Notes under the pieces: generated by a model
What the model saw: only the letters and a program-made list of their open reading frames with translations
Told to the model about the DNA's origin: nothing
Databases searched by the model: none
Program-made: the position numbers and the translations under genes
NCBI RefSeq assembly: GCF_017498085.1
Contig: NZ_JAGBKM010000016.1
Coordinates: forward strand, 1-64,000
Origin: Psychrobacter coccoides
GTDB taxonomy: Bacteria; Pseudomonadota; Gammaproteobacteria; Pseudomonadales; Moraxellaceae
Length of the DNA stretch: 64,000 bases
Direction: 5' to 3'
Part shown: one piece after another, positions 8,344 to 15,843 of the stretch
How the letters are laid out: every line of letters begins with the position of its first letter
Numbering within the stretch: position 1 is the first letter of the stretch

Positions 8344-8518
8344 CTAGGGTGTGTCTTCATTTTGAAAATGGTCATAAAAATGAAATAAATTGCTGTCAGA
8401 CAAGGAAAATAACGCAGGTAATATCGGGATATTAATCAGTTATTTGACGCAGTATGACAAAATTTAGCCATTTTTAGCCCATTTAGATATCATCATTTGA
8501 ATTGAAGACACGCCCTAG
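8344..8518. repeat. family-C miniature element flanked by CTAG target duplications
   Basis: The 167-bp element at 8348-8514 starts GGTGTGTCTTCA and ends with the inverted complement of GGCGTGTCTTCAATTC. It has CTAG on each side (8344-8347 and 8515-8518). It has no coding capacity. A 57-bp deletion derivative is at 22740-22796. CTAG duplications are typical of IS5-family transposition and match the target of the IS at 55332. This element accounts for much of the 400-bp gap between mcrB and the next gene. Confidence 0.75.
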
Positions 8519-8572
8519 TCTATGTTAATAATGACAGGCTCATCTCAGTTGATGCTAACATAAGCCTATGAC

Positions 8573-8600
8573 TATAGTCGATGTACTCTAAGTCGCCAGC
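8573..8600. repeat. fragment of family-A TATAGTCGA repeat
   Basis: The sequence CTATAGTCGATGTACTCTAA matches the left end of the repeats at 12737 and 50678, then diverges. It is a short remnant. Confidence 0.4.
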
Positions 8601-8688
8601 ATGGGATTGCCTACTGTAGTCAAATCCAAAATAGAAAGGATACTCTCAAAACAGCGTTCTGCTTAATCATATTACCTGAGGAGTTTTT

Positions 8689-9411
8689 ATGTCAGGCTTA
8701 CTAAACAAACTGCCCGGAAAGCTATCCGCTAAGATACCCACTGATCTACCAGCCAAGCTACCAGAAATCGTATCTGACGCCCTTAGTCCACAAAACGATG
8801 CGCCAAAAAGCAGCCTAAAACCCATCAACAACCAGTTTACCAAGCTACTGGCGGTTACCAAGTATTTACCTGCGGGCGCACGCTCAAGTATTTTATCCAA
8901 AGCTTTTGGTAAAGTCGTGCCTTATGTCGGCACGACAGGCGTCTATTACGAGATGGTAGAGCCCAATCAGGTTGTGGTCAGTTTAAACAACCAAAAAACA
9001 GTACAAAACCACATCGGCTCTATTCATGCCGTCGCTGTGACCTTGCTTGCCGAAACAGCGACAGGGTTTATACTGGGACTGAACCTACCTTCTGATCGTG
9101 TACTGCTCATCAAGTCTTATTCGGTAAACTTTTATCGCCCGCTCAAAAAAGGCCAAGTCGCCGCTGTCGCTACATTGAGCGATGAGCAGCGCTTAGAGAT
9201 TCTAGATCAACCTAAAGGCGAGATGGTCATCCCTTGTGTGATTGATGATCGTGAATCTGATAGCAAGCGTGACCCCATTACCGTAGAGATGACTTGGGCC
9301 TGGGTGCCTAAGTCTGAGCTTGAAGCCCGTCGTCAGGGCACCTCTTCTAAAGAGTCTGCTGATGCGTCCTCTGACAAGCCTGCAATAAAAGACCCTACTC
9401 AAGCGGAGTGA
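8689..9411 (+). CDS. DUF4442 family, hotdog-fold thioesterase-like protein
   Basis: The 240-residue product resembles DUF4442 proteins, which have the hotdog fold of acyl-CoA thioesterases. The relevant segment starts near residue 85 (GVYYEMVEPNQVVVSLNN) and runs through HIGSIHAVAVTLLAETATG to about 205. This is the substrate-cavity helix in related hotdog enzymes. An N-terminal helical part (1-80) and a charged Ser/Lys-rich tail (about 212-240) flank it. The natural acyl substrate is unknown. It is a single gene preceded by GAGGAG (8678-8683) 5-6 bases before the ATG, so the start is well supported. Assignment to the fold is by remembered family pattern. Confidence 0.7.
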   Translation: MSGLLNKLPGKLSAKIPTDLPAKLPEIVSDALSPQNDAPKSSLKPINNQFTKLLAVTKYLPAGARSSILSKAFGKVVPYVGTTGVYYEMVEPNQVVVSLNNQKTVQNHIGSIHAVAVTLLAETATGFILGLNLPSDRVLLIKSYSVNFYRPLKKGQVAAVATLSDEQRLEILDQPKGEMVIPCVIDDRESDSKRDPITVEMTWAWVPKSELEARRQGTSSKESADASSDKPAIKDPTQAE

Positions 9412-9514
9412 GGTGGATTCTTAACGGTCTAAACATCTCAGCAACAAACGGTTAACAGAAATGCAGCCTTAACCATGTGATACTGATGAAAACCTAAATA
9501 CTAAGGAGACATAG

Positions 9515-10009
9515 ATGTCCAAGTTTACTCATAAAGCCACTGCAGCCCTGTCTAAAGCGTTCTTGGTAGGCGCCTGCTCTTTAGGACTGGCCATCAGTGC
9601 TCACGCTGCTCCAGAGAAAGCGGCTGCGAATGCGACTATGACTAAGTCTGCCCCTGTGTTTTTGGGCGATGGGGGCGAGTACCCGTTCTCTAGCGCGGTG
9701 CGTGTGGGTGATACGTTATATATGTCAGGACAGCTTGGCTTTAAGGACGGAGAATTAGTAGAAGGCGGTGTTGCTGCTGAGACCAAACAGGTTTTAGATA
9801 ACATCAACTCAGTATTATTACAGTATGGCTATCAAAAGTCAGACTTGGTCAAATGCATGGCTATGCTGACGGATATCGATGACTTTGCTGCATTCAATGA
9901 AGTCTATAAGACTGAGCTTGCCAAACCTTATCCGGTACGCTCAGCGTTTGCCGTCAAGGATTTGGCTGTGGGCGCTAGTGTCGAAGTTGAATGTATCGCC
10001 GCAAAATGA
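9515..10009 (+). CDS. exported RidA (YjgF/YER057c/UK114) family protein
   Basis: The 164-residue protein joins a Sec signal peptide to a RidA domain. Residues 1-31 have a basic start, a hydrophobic core (FLVGACSLGLAISA) and an AHA-AP cleavage site. From about residue 43 it follows the RidA pattern, including YPFSSAVRVGDTLYMSGQLG, the active-site region PYPVRSAFAV with the conserved Arg, and the final VEVECIAAK with the conserved Glu. Cytoplasmic RidA hydrolyses reactive enamine/imine intermediates from PLP enzymes; a periplasmic version must act on other substrates or sources. AGGAG lies 8 bases before the ATG. A terminator follows at 10041-10072. The gene stands alone and faces gspE tail to tail. 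Confidence 0.85.
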   Translation: MSKFTHKATAALSKAFLVGACSLGLAISAHAAPEKAAANATMTKSAPVFLGDGGEYPFSSAVRVGDTLYMSGQLGFKDGELVEGGVAAETKQVLDNINSVLLQYGYQKSDLVKCMAMLTDIDDFAAFNEVYKTELAKPYPVRSAFAVKDLAVGASVEVECIAAK

Positions 10010-10040
10010 TAGCGATGAGCATCAGTACGGTTTAATAATA

Positions 10041-10072
10041 AATAACTGGCTATTATAGTCAGTTATTTTTTT
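10041..10072 (+). terminator. rho-independent terminator after the RidA-like gene
   Basis: AATAACTG (10041-10048) pairs with CAGTTATT (10060-10067), followed by a T run to 10072. It lies between the convergent RidA-like gene and gspE. Confidence 0.7.
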
Positions 10073-10114
10073 GTGCTCAACCATATTGAACTGAAGTCTG
10101 TGCCTGTCTGTCTG

Positions 10115-11656
10115 CTAGCCCACTACTACCTCATCGGTGTTGGCACTTTCTTTGGTGACGCGCAGCACCTCCTCTAGTGTCGTTCGTCCTGTGAGTACCT
10201 TATGTAAGCCATCCGCTCGAATAGAGGGTGTCTGCTGTCTGGCATACGCTTCTAGCTCGTACTCTGCTGTGTTGCTGTGAATCATACGCCGCAAGGTATC
10301 ATCAATGGGCACGACCTCATATATCGCCGTACGTCCTTTAAAGCCAGATTGATTACATTTATCGCAGCCGACAGGCTTGGGCAAATTGAGCGACTGGTCT
10401 GATAGCTGCTCCATATCTGACGCCAGTCCAATCTCGGTAAACAGCTTGGCCTGCTCTGTATCTGCTGCTTGCCAAGTATGACAATGCGAGCACAGCGTGC
10501 GCACCAAACGCTGTGCCACCACACCAATGAGCGATGATGACAATAAAAACGGCTCCACACCCATGTCTTGTAAGCGGGTCACGGCACCAATAGCGGTATT
10601 GGTGTGCAGGGTCGATAGTACCAAATGCCCAGTCAATGAGGCTTGCACTGCAATCTCGGCGGTTTCGATGTCTCGAACCTCACCCACCATGACCACATCT
10701 GGATCTTGACGCAGCATTGCCCGTAGGCTTTTGGCAAAGGTCATATCGACTTTATTATTGACCTGCGTCTGTCCGATCCCATCGAGCTGAAACTCGATAG
10801 GGTCTTCGGCTGTCAAGATGTTACGGGTTTGATCATTGAGGTCGGTCAAGGCTGCATAAAGGGTGGTCGTCTTACCAGAGCCCGTCGGCCCCGTGACTAG
10901 GATAATACCGTGTGGTCGATGTATCAAGCGCTTGAGCTCAGTATAATCGCTATCTGACAGTCCCAGATACGTCATATCCAAGCGCCCTGCTTGCTTGTCT
11001 AACAGGCGCATCACCACCCGCTCACCAAAGCTTGAAGGCAGGGTCGATACCCGCACATCGACCTCTCGTCCTGCCAGACGTAAGCTGATACGCCCATCTT
11101 GTGGTATACGCTTTTCGGCGATATCGAGCTTGGCCATTACCTTGATACGTGATACCAAAAGCGGTGCTAATTGGCGCTTGGGCGAGATGATTTCTTTGAG
11201 CTCACCATCGACTCGAAAGCGTACGACCAAGCGCTTTTCAAAAGTTTCGATATGAATGTCTGAGGCATTGAGACGAATCGCCTCAGACAGCAGCGCATTA
11301 ATCAGACGAATAATGGGCGCATCGTCTTGACTGTCCATTAAGTCTTCGGTCTCAGGCACACTATCCGCCAAGCTGTCTAAGTCAGGATGGTCCTCAAGAC
11401 CGGCAGCGATATGCTGTGACTCCCCTGTATTGCTGGCATAAGCGGCATTCATACGTTTTTCAAACTCGTCTGAGCTGATGCTTTGGTAGGTTGGCACGCT
11501 GCGAATACCTTGCTGCTGCAAAAACCGCGCTGCTTCATTGATGGCTGATAGCGGCGTCGCCTTGGTCAACACCAAGGTCGGCGGCAGCTCAGGGTCCATC
11601 GCTAACACGACTAAAAGCTGATGGCGTTTTGCAAAACTATAGGGCAGTTGCATCAT
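10115..11656 (-). CDS. gspE: type II secretion ATPase GspE
   Basis: The 513-residue protein is the cytoplasmic hexameric ATPase that powers pseudopilus assembly. The start LPYSFAKRHQLLVV is typical of GspE. Other marks are the N2 domain (about 100-230), Walker A GPTGSGKTTTLYAAL (about 257-271), the Asp box, Walker B RQDPDVVMVGEVRD, and the His box. The C-terminal tetracysteine zinc site (CSHC and CDKC, about 400-450) is present and is expected in this family. It is a single gene convergent with the RidA-like gene. Its usual partner gspF is found alone at 699-1901 on the same strand, so the secretion genes are not in one operon here. Confidence 0.93.
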   Translation of the reverse strand: MMQLPYSFAKRHQLLVVLAMDPELPPTLVLTKATPLSAINEAARFLQQQGIRSVPTYQSISSDEFEKRMNAAYASNTGESQHIAAGLEDHPDLDSLADSVPETEDLMDSQDDAPIIRLINALLSEAIRLNASDIHIETFEKRLVVRFRVDGELKEIISPKRQLAPLLVSRIKVMAKLDIAEKRIPQDGRISLRLAGREVDVRVSTLPSSFGERVVMRLLDKQAGRLDMTYLGLSDSDYTELKRLIHRPHGIILVTGPTGSGKTTTLYAALTDLNDQTRNILTAEDPIEFQLDGIGQTQVNNKVDMTFAKSLRAMLRQDPDVVMVGEVRDIETAEIAVQASLTGHLVLSTLHTNTAIGAVTRLQDMGVEPFLLSSSLIGVVAQRLVRTLCSHCHTWQAADTEQAKLFTEIGLASDMEQLSDQSLNLPKPVGCDKCNQSGFKGRTAIYEVVPIDDTLRRMIHSNTAEYELEAYARQQTPSIRADGLHKVLTGRTTLEEVLRVTKESANTDEVVVG

Positions 11657-11715
11657 AATGATGACCTGATAACAATAAAAGACGTGAATGGCATCAAACT
11701 GGCTAAAGTTTGTCA

Positions 11716-11741
11716 GTAAGCGCTTACGAGTTTGTTATAAT
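11716..11741 (+). promoter_or_regulatory. extended -10 promoter and GTAAGCGCTTAC palindrome upstream of thiG
   Basis: TGTTATAAT is an extended -10 element with TATAAT at 11736-11741. A perfect 12-bp palindrome GTAAGCGCTTAC (11716-11727) lies just upstream where a -35 or operator would be. I do not see the conserved TPP riboswitch sequences between here and thiG. Confidence 0.5.
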
Positions 11742-11908
11742 AGCATTTTGCTTTATACCACTTGCAAGGCTTTTGCACCATTTTACCTTGATAAAAACAA
11801 GCGCTGGCTATTTGGGTGTGCTCTAGAGGATGTTTGATAACGCTGTTCGGTTTTCGCCTTTATATTTTCGCCATTACAGATAGCCCGCCGACTATTAGGA
11901 TGTCAGTT

Positions 11909-12724
11909 ATGTCACAAACCACCGATAACAACGCCCCTCTGACCCAGGATACTTTTACTGTAGGCAGCCGTACTTTTTCTTCACGGCTGCTGGTGGGTAC
12001 TGGCAAGTACAAAGACATGAACGAGACCGGCACGGCTATTGCAGCGTCGGCGGCTGAGATTGTGACGGTGGCCATTCGTCGTACCAATATCGGTCAAAAC
12101 CATGACGAGCCAAACTTGTTGGATGTCATCTCACCAGACAAATATACTATCTTGCCCAATACTGCTGGGTGCTTTGATGCCGAAACGGCGGTGCGCACCT
12201 GTAAGCTTGCTCGTGAGCTACTGGGTGGGCATAATCTGGTGAAGCTTGAAGTATTGGGGGACGAAAAAACCCTGTATCCAAACATTATGGAGACCGTCAA
12301 GGCGGCAAAAGAATTGGTCGATGATGGCTTTGAAGTGATGGTATACACCTCTGACGATCCTATCGTCGCCCAAGAGCTAGAGAGTATGGGCTGTGTGGCC
12401 ATCATGCCCTTAGGCAGTCTGATCGGCTCTGGCTTGGGACTGCTCAATCGCCACACACTAAGCCTGATTATCGAAAACGCAAATGTGCCTGTGCTGGTTG
12501 ATGCTGGCGTCGGTACTGCCTCAGATGCGGCTATCGCTATGGAGCTTGGCTGTGATGGGGTGCTTATGAACTCCGCCATTGCCAATGCCACAAACCCTGT
12601 GCTGATGGCGCAAGCTATGAAGCACGCTATCTGGGCAGGACGTGAGGCGTTTTTGGCAGGGCGGATGCCGATGCGAAAAATGGCTGCGGCCAGCTCACCA
12701 CAAACTGGTTACTTTTTTCAGTAG
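11909..12724 (+). CDS. thiG: thiazole synthase ThiG
   Basis: ThiG forms the thiazole phosphate ring of thiamine from 1-deoxyxylulose 5-phosphate, dehydroglycine and the ThiS thiocarboxylate. The barrel fold is clear from [14 protein letters not shown] near the start, VTVAIRRTN, the lysine-bearing strand [15 protein letters not shown], then [17 protein letters not shown] and [32 protein letters not shown]. The chosen ATG at 11909 has AGGA 8 bases upstream and gives 271 residues, normal for the family; an upstream in-frame start at 11816 would add an implausible leader. Its sulfur carrier thiS is at 36989-37189 and its substrate-producing enzyme Dxs at 15844-17913. The gene is therefore separated from the rest of the thi pathway. 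Confidence 0.93.
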   Translation: MSQTTDNNAPLTQDTFTVGSRTFSSRLLVGTGKYKDMNETGTAIAASAAEIVTVAIRRTNIGQNHDEPNLLDVISPDKYTILPNTAGCFDAETAVRTCKLARELLGGHNLVKLEVLGDEKTLYPNIMETVKAAKELVDDGFEVMVYTSDDPIVAQELESMGCVAIMPLGSLIGSGLGLLNRHTLSLIIENANVPVLVDAGVGTASDAAIAMELGCDGVLMNSAIANATNPVLMAQAMKHAIWAGREAFLAGRMPMRKMAAASSPQTGYFFQ

Positions 12725-12736
12725 CTTATGAGAGCG

Positions 12737-12887
12737 TATAGTCGATACACTCTAAAAATGTCATAGTGCTACTGGGATGCTATCTTTTGAAGTACAGTTG
12801 CGCAGCCTCTAGGGATAGCAGCACGCAAGTAAAAATTATACCAGTAGTGCGCTTAAATCCATAACAGTTTACATTCAGCTGACTATA
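12737..12887. repeat. family-A TATAGTC-ended miniature inverted-repeat element
   Basis: The 151-bp element begins TATAGTCGATACACTCTAAA and ends GACTATA. Its outer arms are imperfect inverted repeats containing GTGCTACTGG and CCAGTAGTGCGC. A related copy is at 50678-50816, where the outer arms have the same orientation but the inner 40 bp are inverted. The 393-bp gap between thiG and the next gene holds this element. I see nothing else in the gap beyond AT-rich sequence. Confidence 0.75.
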
Positions 12888-13117
12888 CTGTTATTTGACT
12901 TATACTCCCTATATAAAGTATTGATAAAACACAATTATAAAGCTTGAACACAGCGGTCTATACTTGTATAGAAGCAATGTTGTCGTAATCATTTAAGGTA
13001 TCAGTCATTATTTAGGATATTAGCAATTCTATAAGGTAGTAATCATTTAAGTAGGCGCTTATATGGTGAATATGAATAGCTTATTACCCATTATTTACCG
13101 CCATAAAAGGACTTATT

Positions 13118-14512
13118 ATGCGACTTTTGACAGCTGTTGATCAGCTCTTTTTGATTCTGGAATCTCGTAAGCAGCCTATGCATGTGGGCGGGCTGTTTTT
13201 ATTTGAGCTGCCTGAAGACGCACAGGGCTCAGAGCATAACTTTGTCTATCAGCTGGTAAAACAGATGCAAAATTCTGAAGCACCGCCAAGCTTTCCTTTT
13301 AATCAGGTACTCGAAAATCTAATATTTTGGAAAGAAGACAAACACTTTGATGTTGAGCATCACTTTCATCATGTCGCTCTGCCCAAACCAGCCCGCGTGC
13401 GTGAATTACTCATGTACGTCTCAAGAGAGCATGGACGCCTGCTTGATCGTGCTATGCCGCTTTGGGAGTGTCATGTGATTGAAGGCGTACAACCAGATAC
13501 CGAAGATGGCCCTGAGCGCTTCGCTTTGTATTTTAAAATACACCATTCTTTAGTGGATGGTATCGCCGCCATGCGCTTATTGCAAAAGACGCTATCACAG
13601 TCACCGACGGAAACTGTCACCCTGCCTGTTTGGTCGTTAGTCGCTCGCCATCGCAACCAAATCGACGCTGCCCTCCCCACGAAAAAATCTATATCTGGTA
13701 TCATAAAAGAGCAGCTGTCTACCATCAAACCTGTATTTACAGAATTGCTAGACAACTTTAAAAACTATGGCGATGAAGGCTATGTGGGTACTTTTGATGC
13801 GCCAATGAGCATACTGAACAAGCGCATCTCTGCCTCACGGCGAATAGCCGCTCAGTCATATGATATCAAGCGCTTTCATGATATTGCTGACCAGCTCAAC
13901 GTGAGTAGAAACGATGTGGTACTTGCAGTGTGTTCTGGGGCCATCCGTCGCTACTTGATCTCAATGAATGCATTGCCTACCAAGCCTCTGATTGCTTTTG
14001 TACCCATGTCACTACGCAGTGACAACAGTACAGCCGGCAATCAGCTCTCATTTGTATTGGCCAATTTGGGCACACATTTAGATGACCCTATACGGCGGAT
14101 GAAACTGATTCATCGCAGTATGAATAACGGCAAGCGCCGCTTTAGACGTATGACTCAGGCCCAAGTCATCAACTATAGCGCTATTGCCTACGCTTGGGAG
14201 GGTATCAATGTCTTGACGGGTCTATTCCCCAAAAAACAAGCCTTCAACCTTATTATCTCCAATGTCCCTGGCTCTGAAAAACCTCTGTACTGGAATGGGG
14301 CTCGTCTACAAGCCTTGTATCCCGCTTCTGTCGTGTTTAATGGTCAAGCCATCAATATCACACTGGCCAGCTATTTGGATAAGATTGAGTTTGGCATCAC
14401 GGCTTGTAGCAAGACCGTACCTCATGTGCAAGACATGCTGATATTAATAGAAGAAGAGCTACAGCTACTAGAGCAAACATGCGATGAGCTAGGTGCTGGT
14501 CTACCAAAATAG
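13118..14512 (+). CDS. wax ester synthase / acyl-CoA:diacylglycerol acyltransferase (WS/DGAT)
   Basis: The 464-residue enzyme esterifies fatty alcohols or diacylglycerol with acyl-CoA to make storage wax esters or triacylglycerol. The active-site motif HHSLVDG is at residues 142-148. The N-terminus MRLLTAVDQLFLILES and the C-terminal NLIISNVPGSEKPLYW...NGQAINITLASY segments are typical of bacterial AtfA-type proteins, and the length is normal. It is probably peripheral to the inner membrane. AAAGGA lies 7 bases before the ATG. The gene stands alone, with a miniature repeat before and after it (12737-12887 and 14567-14674), and is convergent with suhB. Confidence 0.92.
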   Translation: MRLLTAVDQLFLILESRKQPMHVGGLFLFELPEDAQGSEHNFVYQLVKQMQNSEAPPSFPFNQVLENLIFWKEDKHFDVEHHFHHVALPKPARVRELLMYVSREHGRLLDRAMPLWECHVIEGVQPDTEDGPERFALYFKIHHSLVDGIAAMRLLQKTLSQSPTETVTLPVWSLVARHRNQIDAALPTKKSISGIIKEQLSTIKPVFTELLDNFKNYGDEGYVGTFDAPMSILNKRISASRRIAAQSYDIKRFHDIADQLNVSRNDVVLAVCSGAIRRYLISMNALPTKPLIAFVPMSLRSDNSTAGNQLSFVLANLGTHLDDPIRRMKLIHRSMNNGKRRFRRMTQAQVINYSAIAYAWEGINVLTGLFPKKQAFNLIISNVPGSEKPLYWNGARLQALYPASVVFNGQAINITLASYLDKIEFGITACSKTVPHVQDMLILIEEELQLLEQTCDELGAGLPK

Positions 14513-14566
14513 CGTGAATGGCTTGAATAAATAGACGGCCGATTCACCATCACACCGAAAAGATGC

Positions 14567-14674
14567 TATAGTCAAGAAATTTTAAAATCGCTACAAGGCG
14601 ACCGACCGCAGATAGTACACTAAGTACATCTAGGGCGGGTAACACCGTAGCGGTTTAAAAGTACTCCGACTATA
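14567..14674 (+). repeat. family-B 108-bp TATAGTC miniature inverted-repeat element, copy 1
   Basis: The element runs from TATAGTCAAG to CTCCGACTATA. The terminal arms share TATAGTC, CTTTTAAAA and CGCTAC. The reverse complement of this sequence is present with the same length and only a few differences at 52695-52802. It has no coding capacity. Confidence 0.85.
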
Positions 14675-14676
14675 AT

Positions 14677-14712
14677 AAAAAAGCTGGCCCCGTTTTGGTG
14701 CCAGCTTTTTTT
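14677..14712. terminator. bidirectional terminator between WS/DGAT and suhB
   Basis: AAAAAAGCTGGC (14677-14688) pairs with GCCAGCTTTTTTT (14700-14712). The stem is flanked by A and T runs, so it can serve both convergent genes. Confidence 0.85.
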
Positions 14713-14741
14713 ATGCAAATGAATATATTATTGCTTTTAAC

Positions 14742-15569
14742 TTATACTGCATCACGCCATGTCGGCACGACCATTTGCATCAAGGGTTTCAACAACTTCA
14801 CATTACAGGCAAAGATAGAGCCTGAGCTCATAGAGTTGTGTGCACCTGTGTGATCGACCACGACGCCACGCGCCTCTGATACGATAAGCTCACCTGCGGC
14901 GATATCCCAAGGCTTGATAGACATCTCAAAGTAACCATCGAAACGTCCAGCAGCCACATAGCATAAATCTAGCGCAGCTGAGCCTAAACGACGTACCTGA
15001 CCACCCGCTTCTGACACCTTCTGCAAGCTCTCAAAGTGTTCTTTAGCATAAGAGATGACCTGTCCATCCCGTTTGCGTTCAAGAGGATGACCCGTGGTAA
15101 ACAAACCACCATCAATGGTCTTACGTTCACTGACGTTAATACGGCGCTGATTCAGACGAGCCCCTTTGCCACGACTGGCCGAAAACATCTCATCACGAAC
15201 AGGATCATACACCACACCATGCTGGGTCACGCCTTTATGCTGTACCGCAATCGATACGCAAAACTGCGGGATACCATGAACGAAGTTTTTGGTGCCATCT
15301 AACGGATCGATAATCCAGCACCAGTCCGCATCTTCACCACTTCCTTCTTGCATACCAAACTCTTCGCCCAAAAACGAATGGTTGGGGTAGCTGTTTTTTA
15401 GGGTGGCAATGGTCAGCTCTTCACTATAACGATCGATGCGGGTCACCAAGCCATCGATGCCCTTTGATTCAGTATCAAACTCGACTTTGTGGCGGTTTTG
15501 ATGCGCATGTAAAATTTCTGCACCGACTTTTTCGGCAGCACGCGCTGCGATGACGACCATGGGTTCCAT
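14742..15569 (-). CDS. suhB: inositol-1-monophosphatase SuhB
   Basis: The 275-residue protein is a Mg-dependent lithium-sensitive phosphatase; SuhB also binds RNA polymerase in rRNA antitermination in gammaproteobacteria. The metal site is visible as GEEFG (about 67-72), WIIDPLDGTKNFVHG (about 84-98) and KPWDIAAGELIVSEA (about 218-232). The length matches the family. The ATG at 15569 is preceded by TAGG. It is a single gene, convergent with the wax-ester synthase across a shared terminator. No other inositol genes are nearby. Confidence 0.93.
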   Translation of the reverse strand: MEPMVVIAARAAEKVGAEILHAHQNRHKVEFDTESKGIDGLVTRIDRYSEELTIATLKNSYPNHSFLGEEFGMQEGSGEDADWCWIIDPLDGTKNFVHGIPQFCVSIAVQHKGVTQHGVVYDPVRDEMFSASRGKGARLNQRRINVSERKTIDGGLFTTGHPLERKRDGQVISYAKEHFESLQKVSEAGGQVRRLGSAALDLCYVAAGRFDGYFEMSIKPWDIAAGELIVSEARGVVVDHTGAHNSMSSGSIFACNVKLLKPLMQMVVPTWRDAV

Positions 15570-15794
15570 AAATAACCTATCTGCTTAATGAATGAATAAA
15601 ACGAAAAAATGAGAACTGCTAATATTGCCTTTATACTGGTAAACAGCAGAGCAATTGTCCACTGGATTACCTTACTTCTTTACAACCTAAAAACACGGAT
15701 AACATCATACTAAAAATACGAAATAAGAAAAACCGAAAACACCAAGCACACCATCTCTCATGGTTGCCATCATAAACGACATAAGCTGTAAAAC
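15570..15794. other. intergenic region upstream of suhB
   Basis: This is an AT-rich stretch that should carry the suhB promoter. I see no further gene or strong structure in it. Confidence 0.4.
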
Positions 15795-15819
15795 AATAAA
15801 CACCTACGGCAAGTAGGTG
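15795..15819 (-). terminator. terminator-like hairpin after dxs
   Basis: On the minus strand CACCTAC pairs with GTAGGTG across a 5-nt loop (15801-15819), followed by TTTATTGTTTT. It begins 25 bp after the dxs stop. Confidence 0.55.
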
Positions 15820-15843
15820 CTGGAGCTATATCTCTATTTTTGG

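Noticed and set aside
11657..11908. TPP riboswitch before thiG
   Set aside because: The conserved core sequences are not visible; only a promoter and a palindrome are seen.
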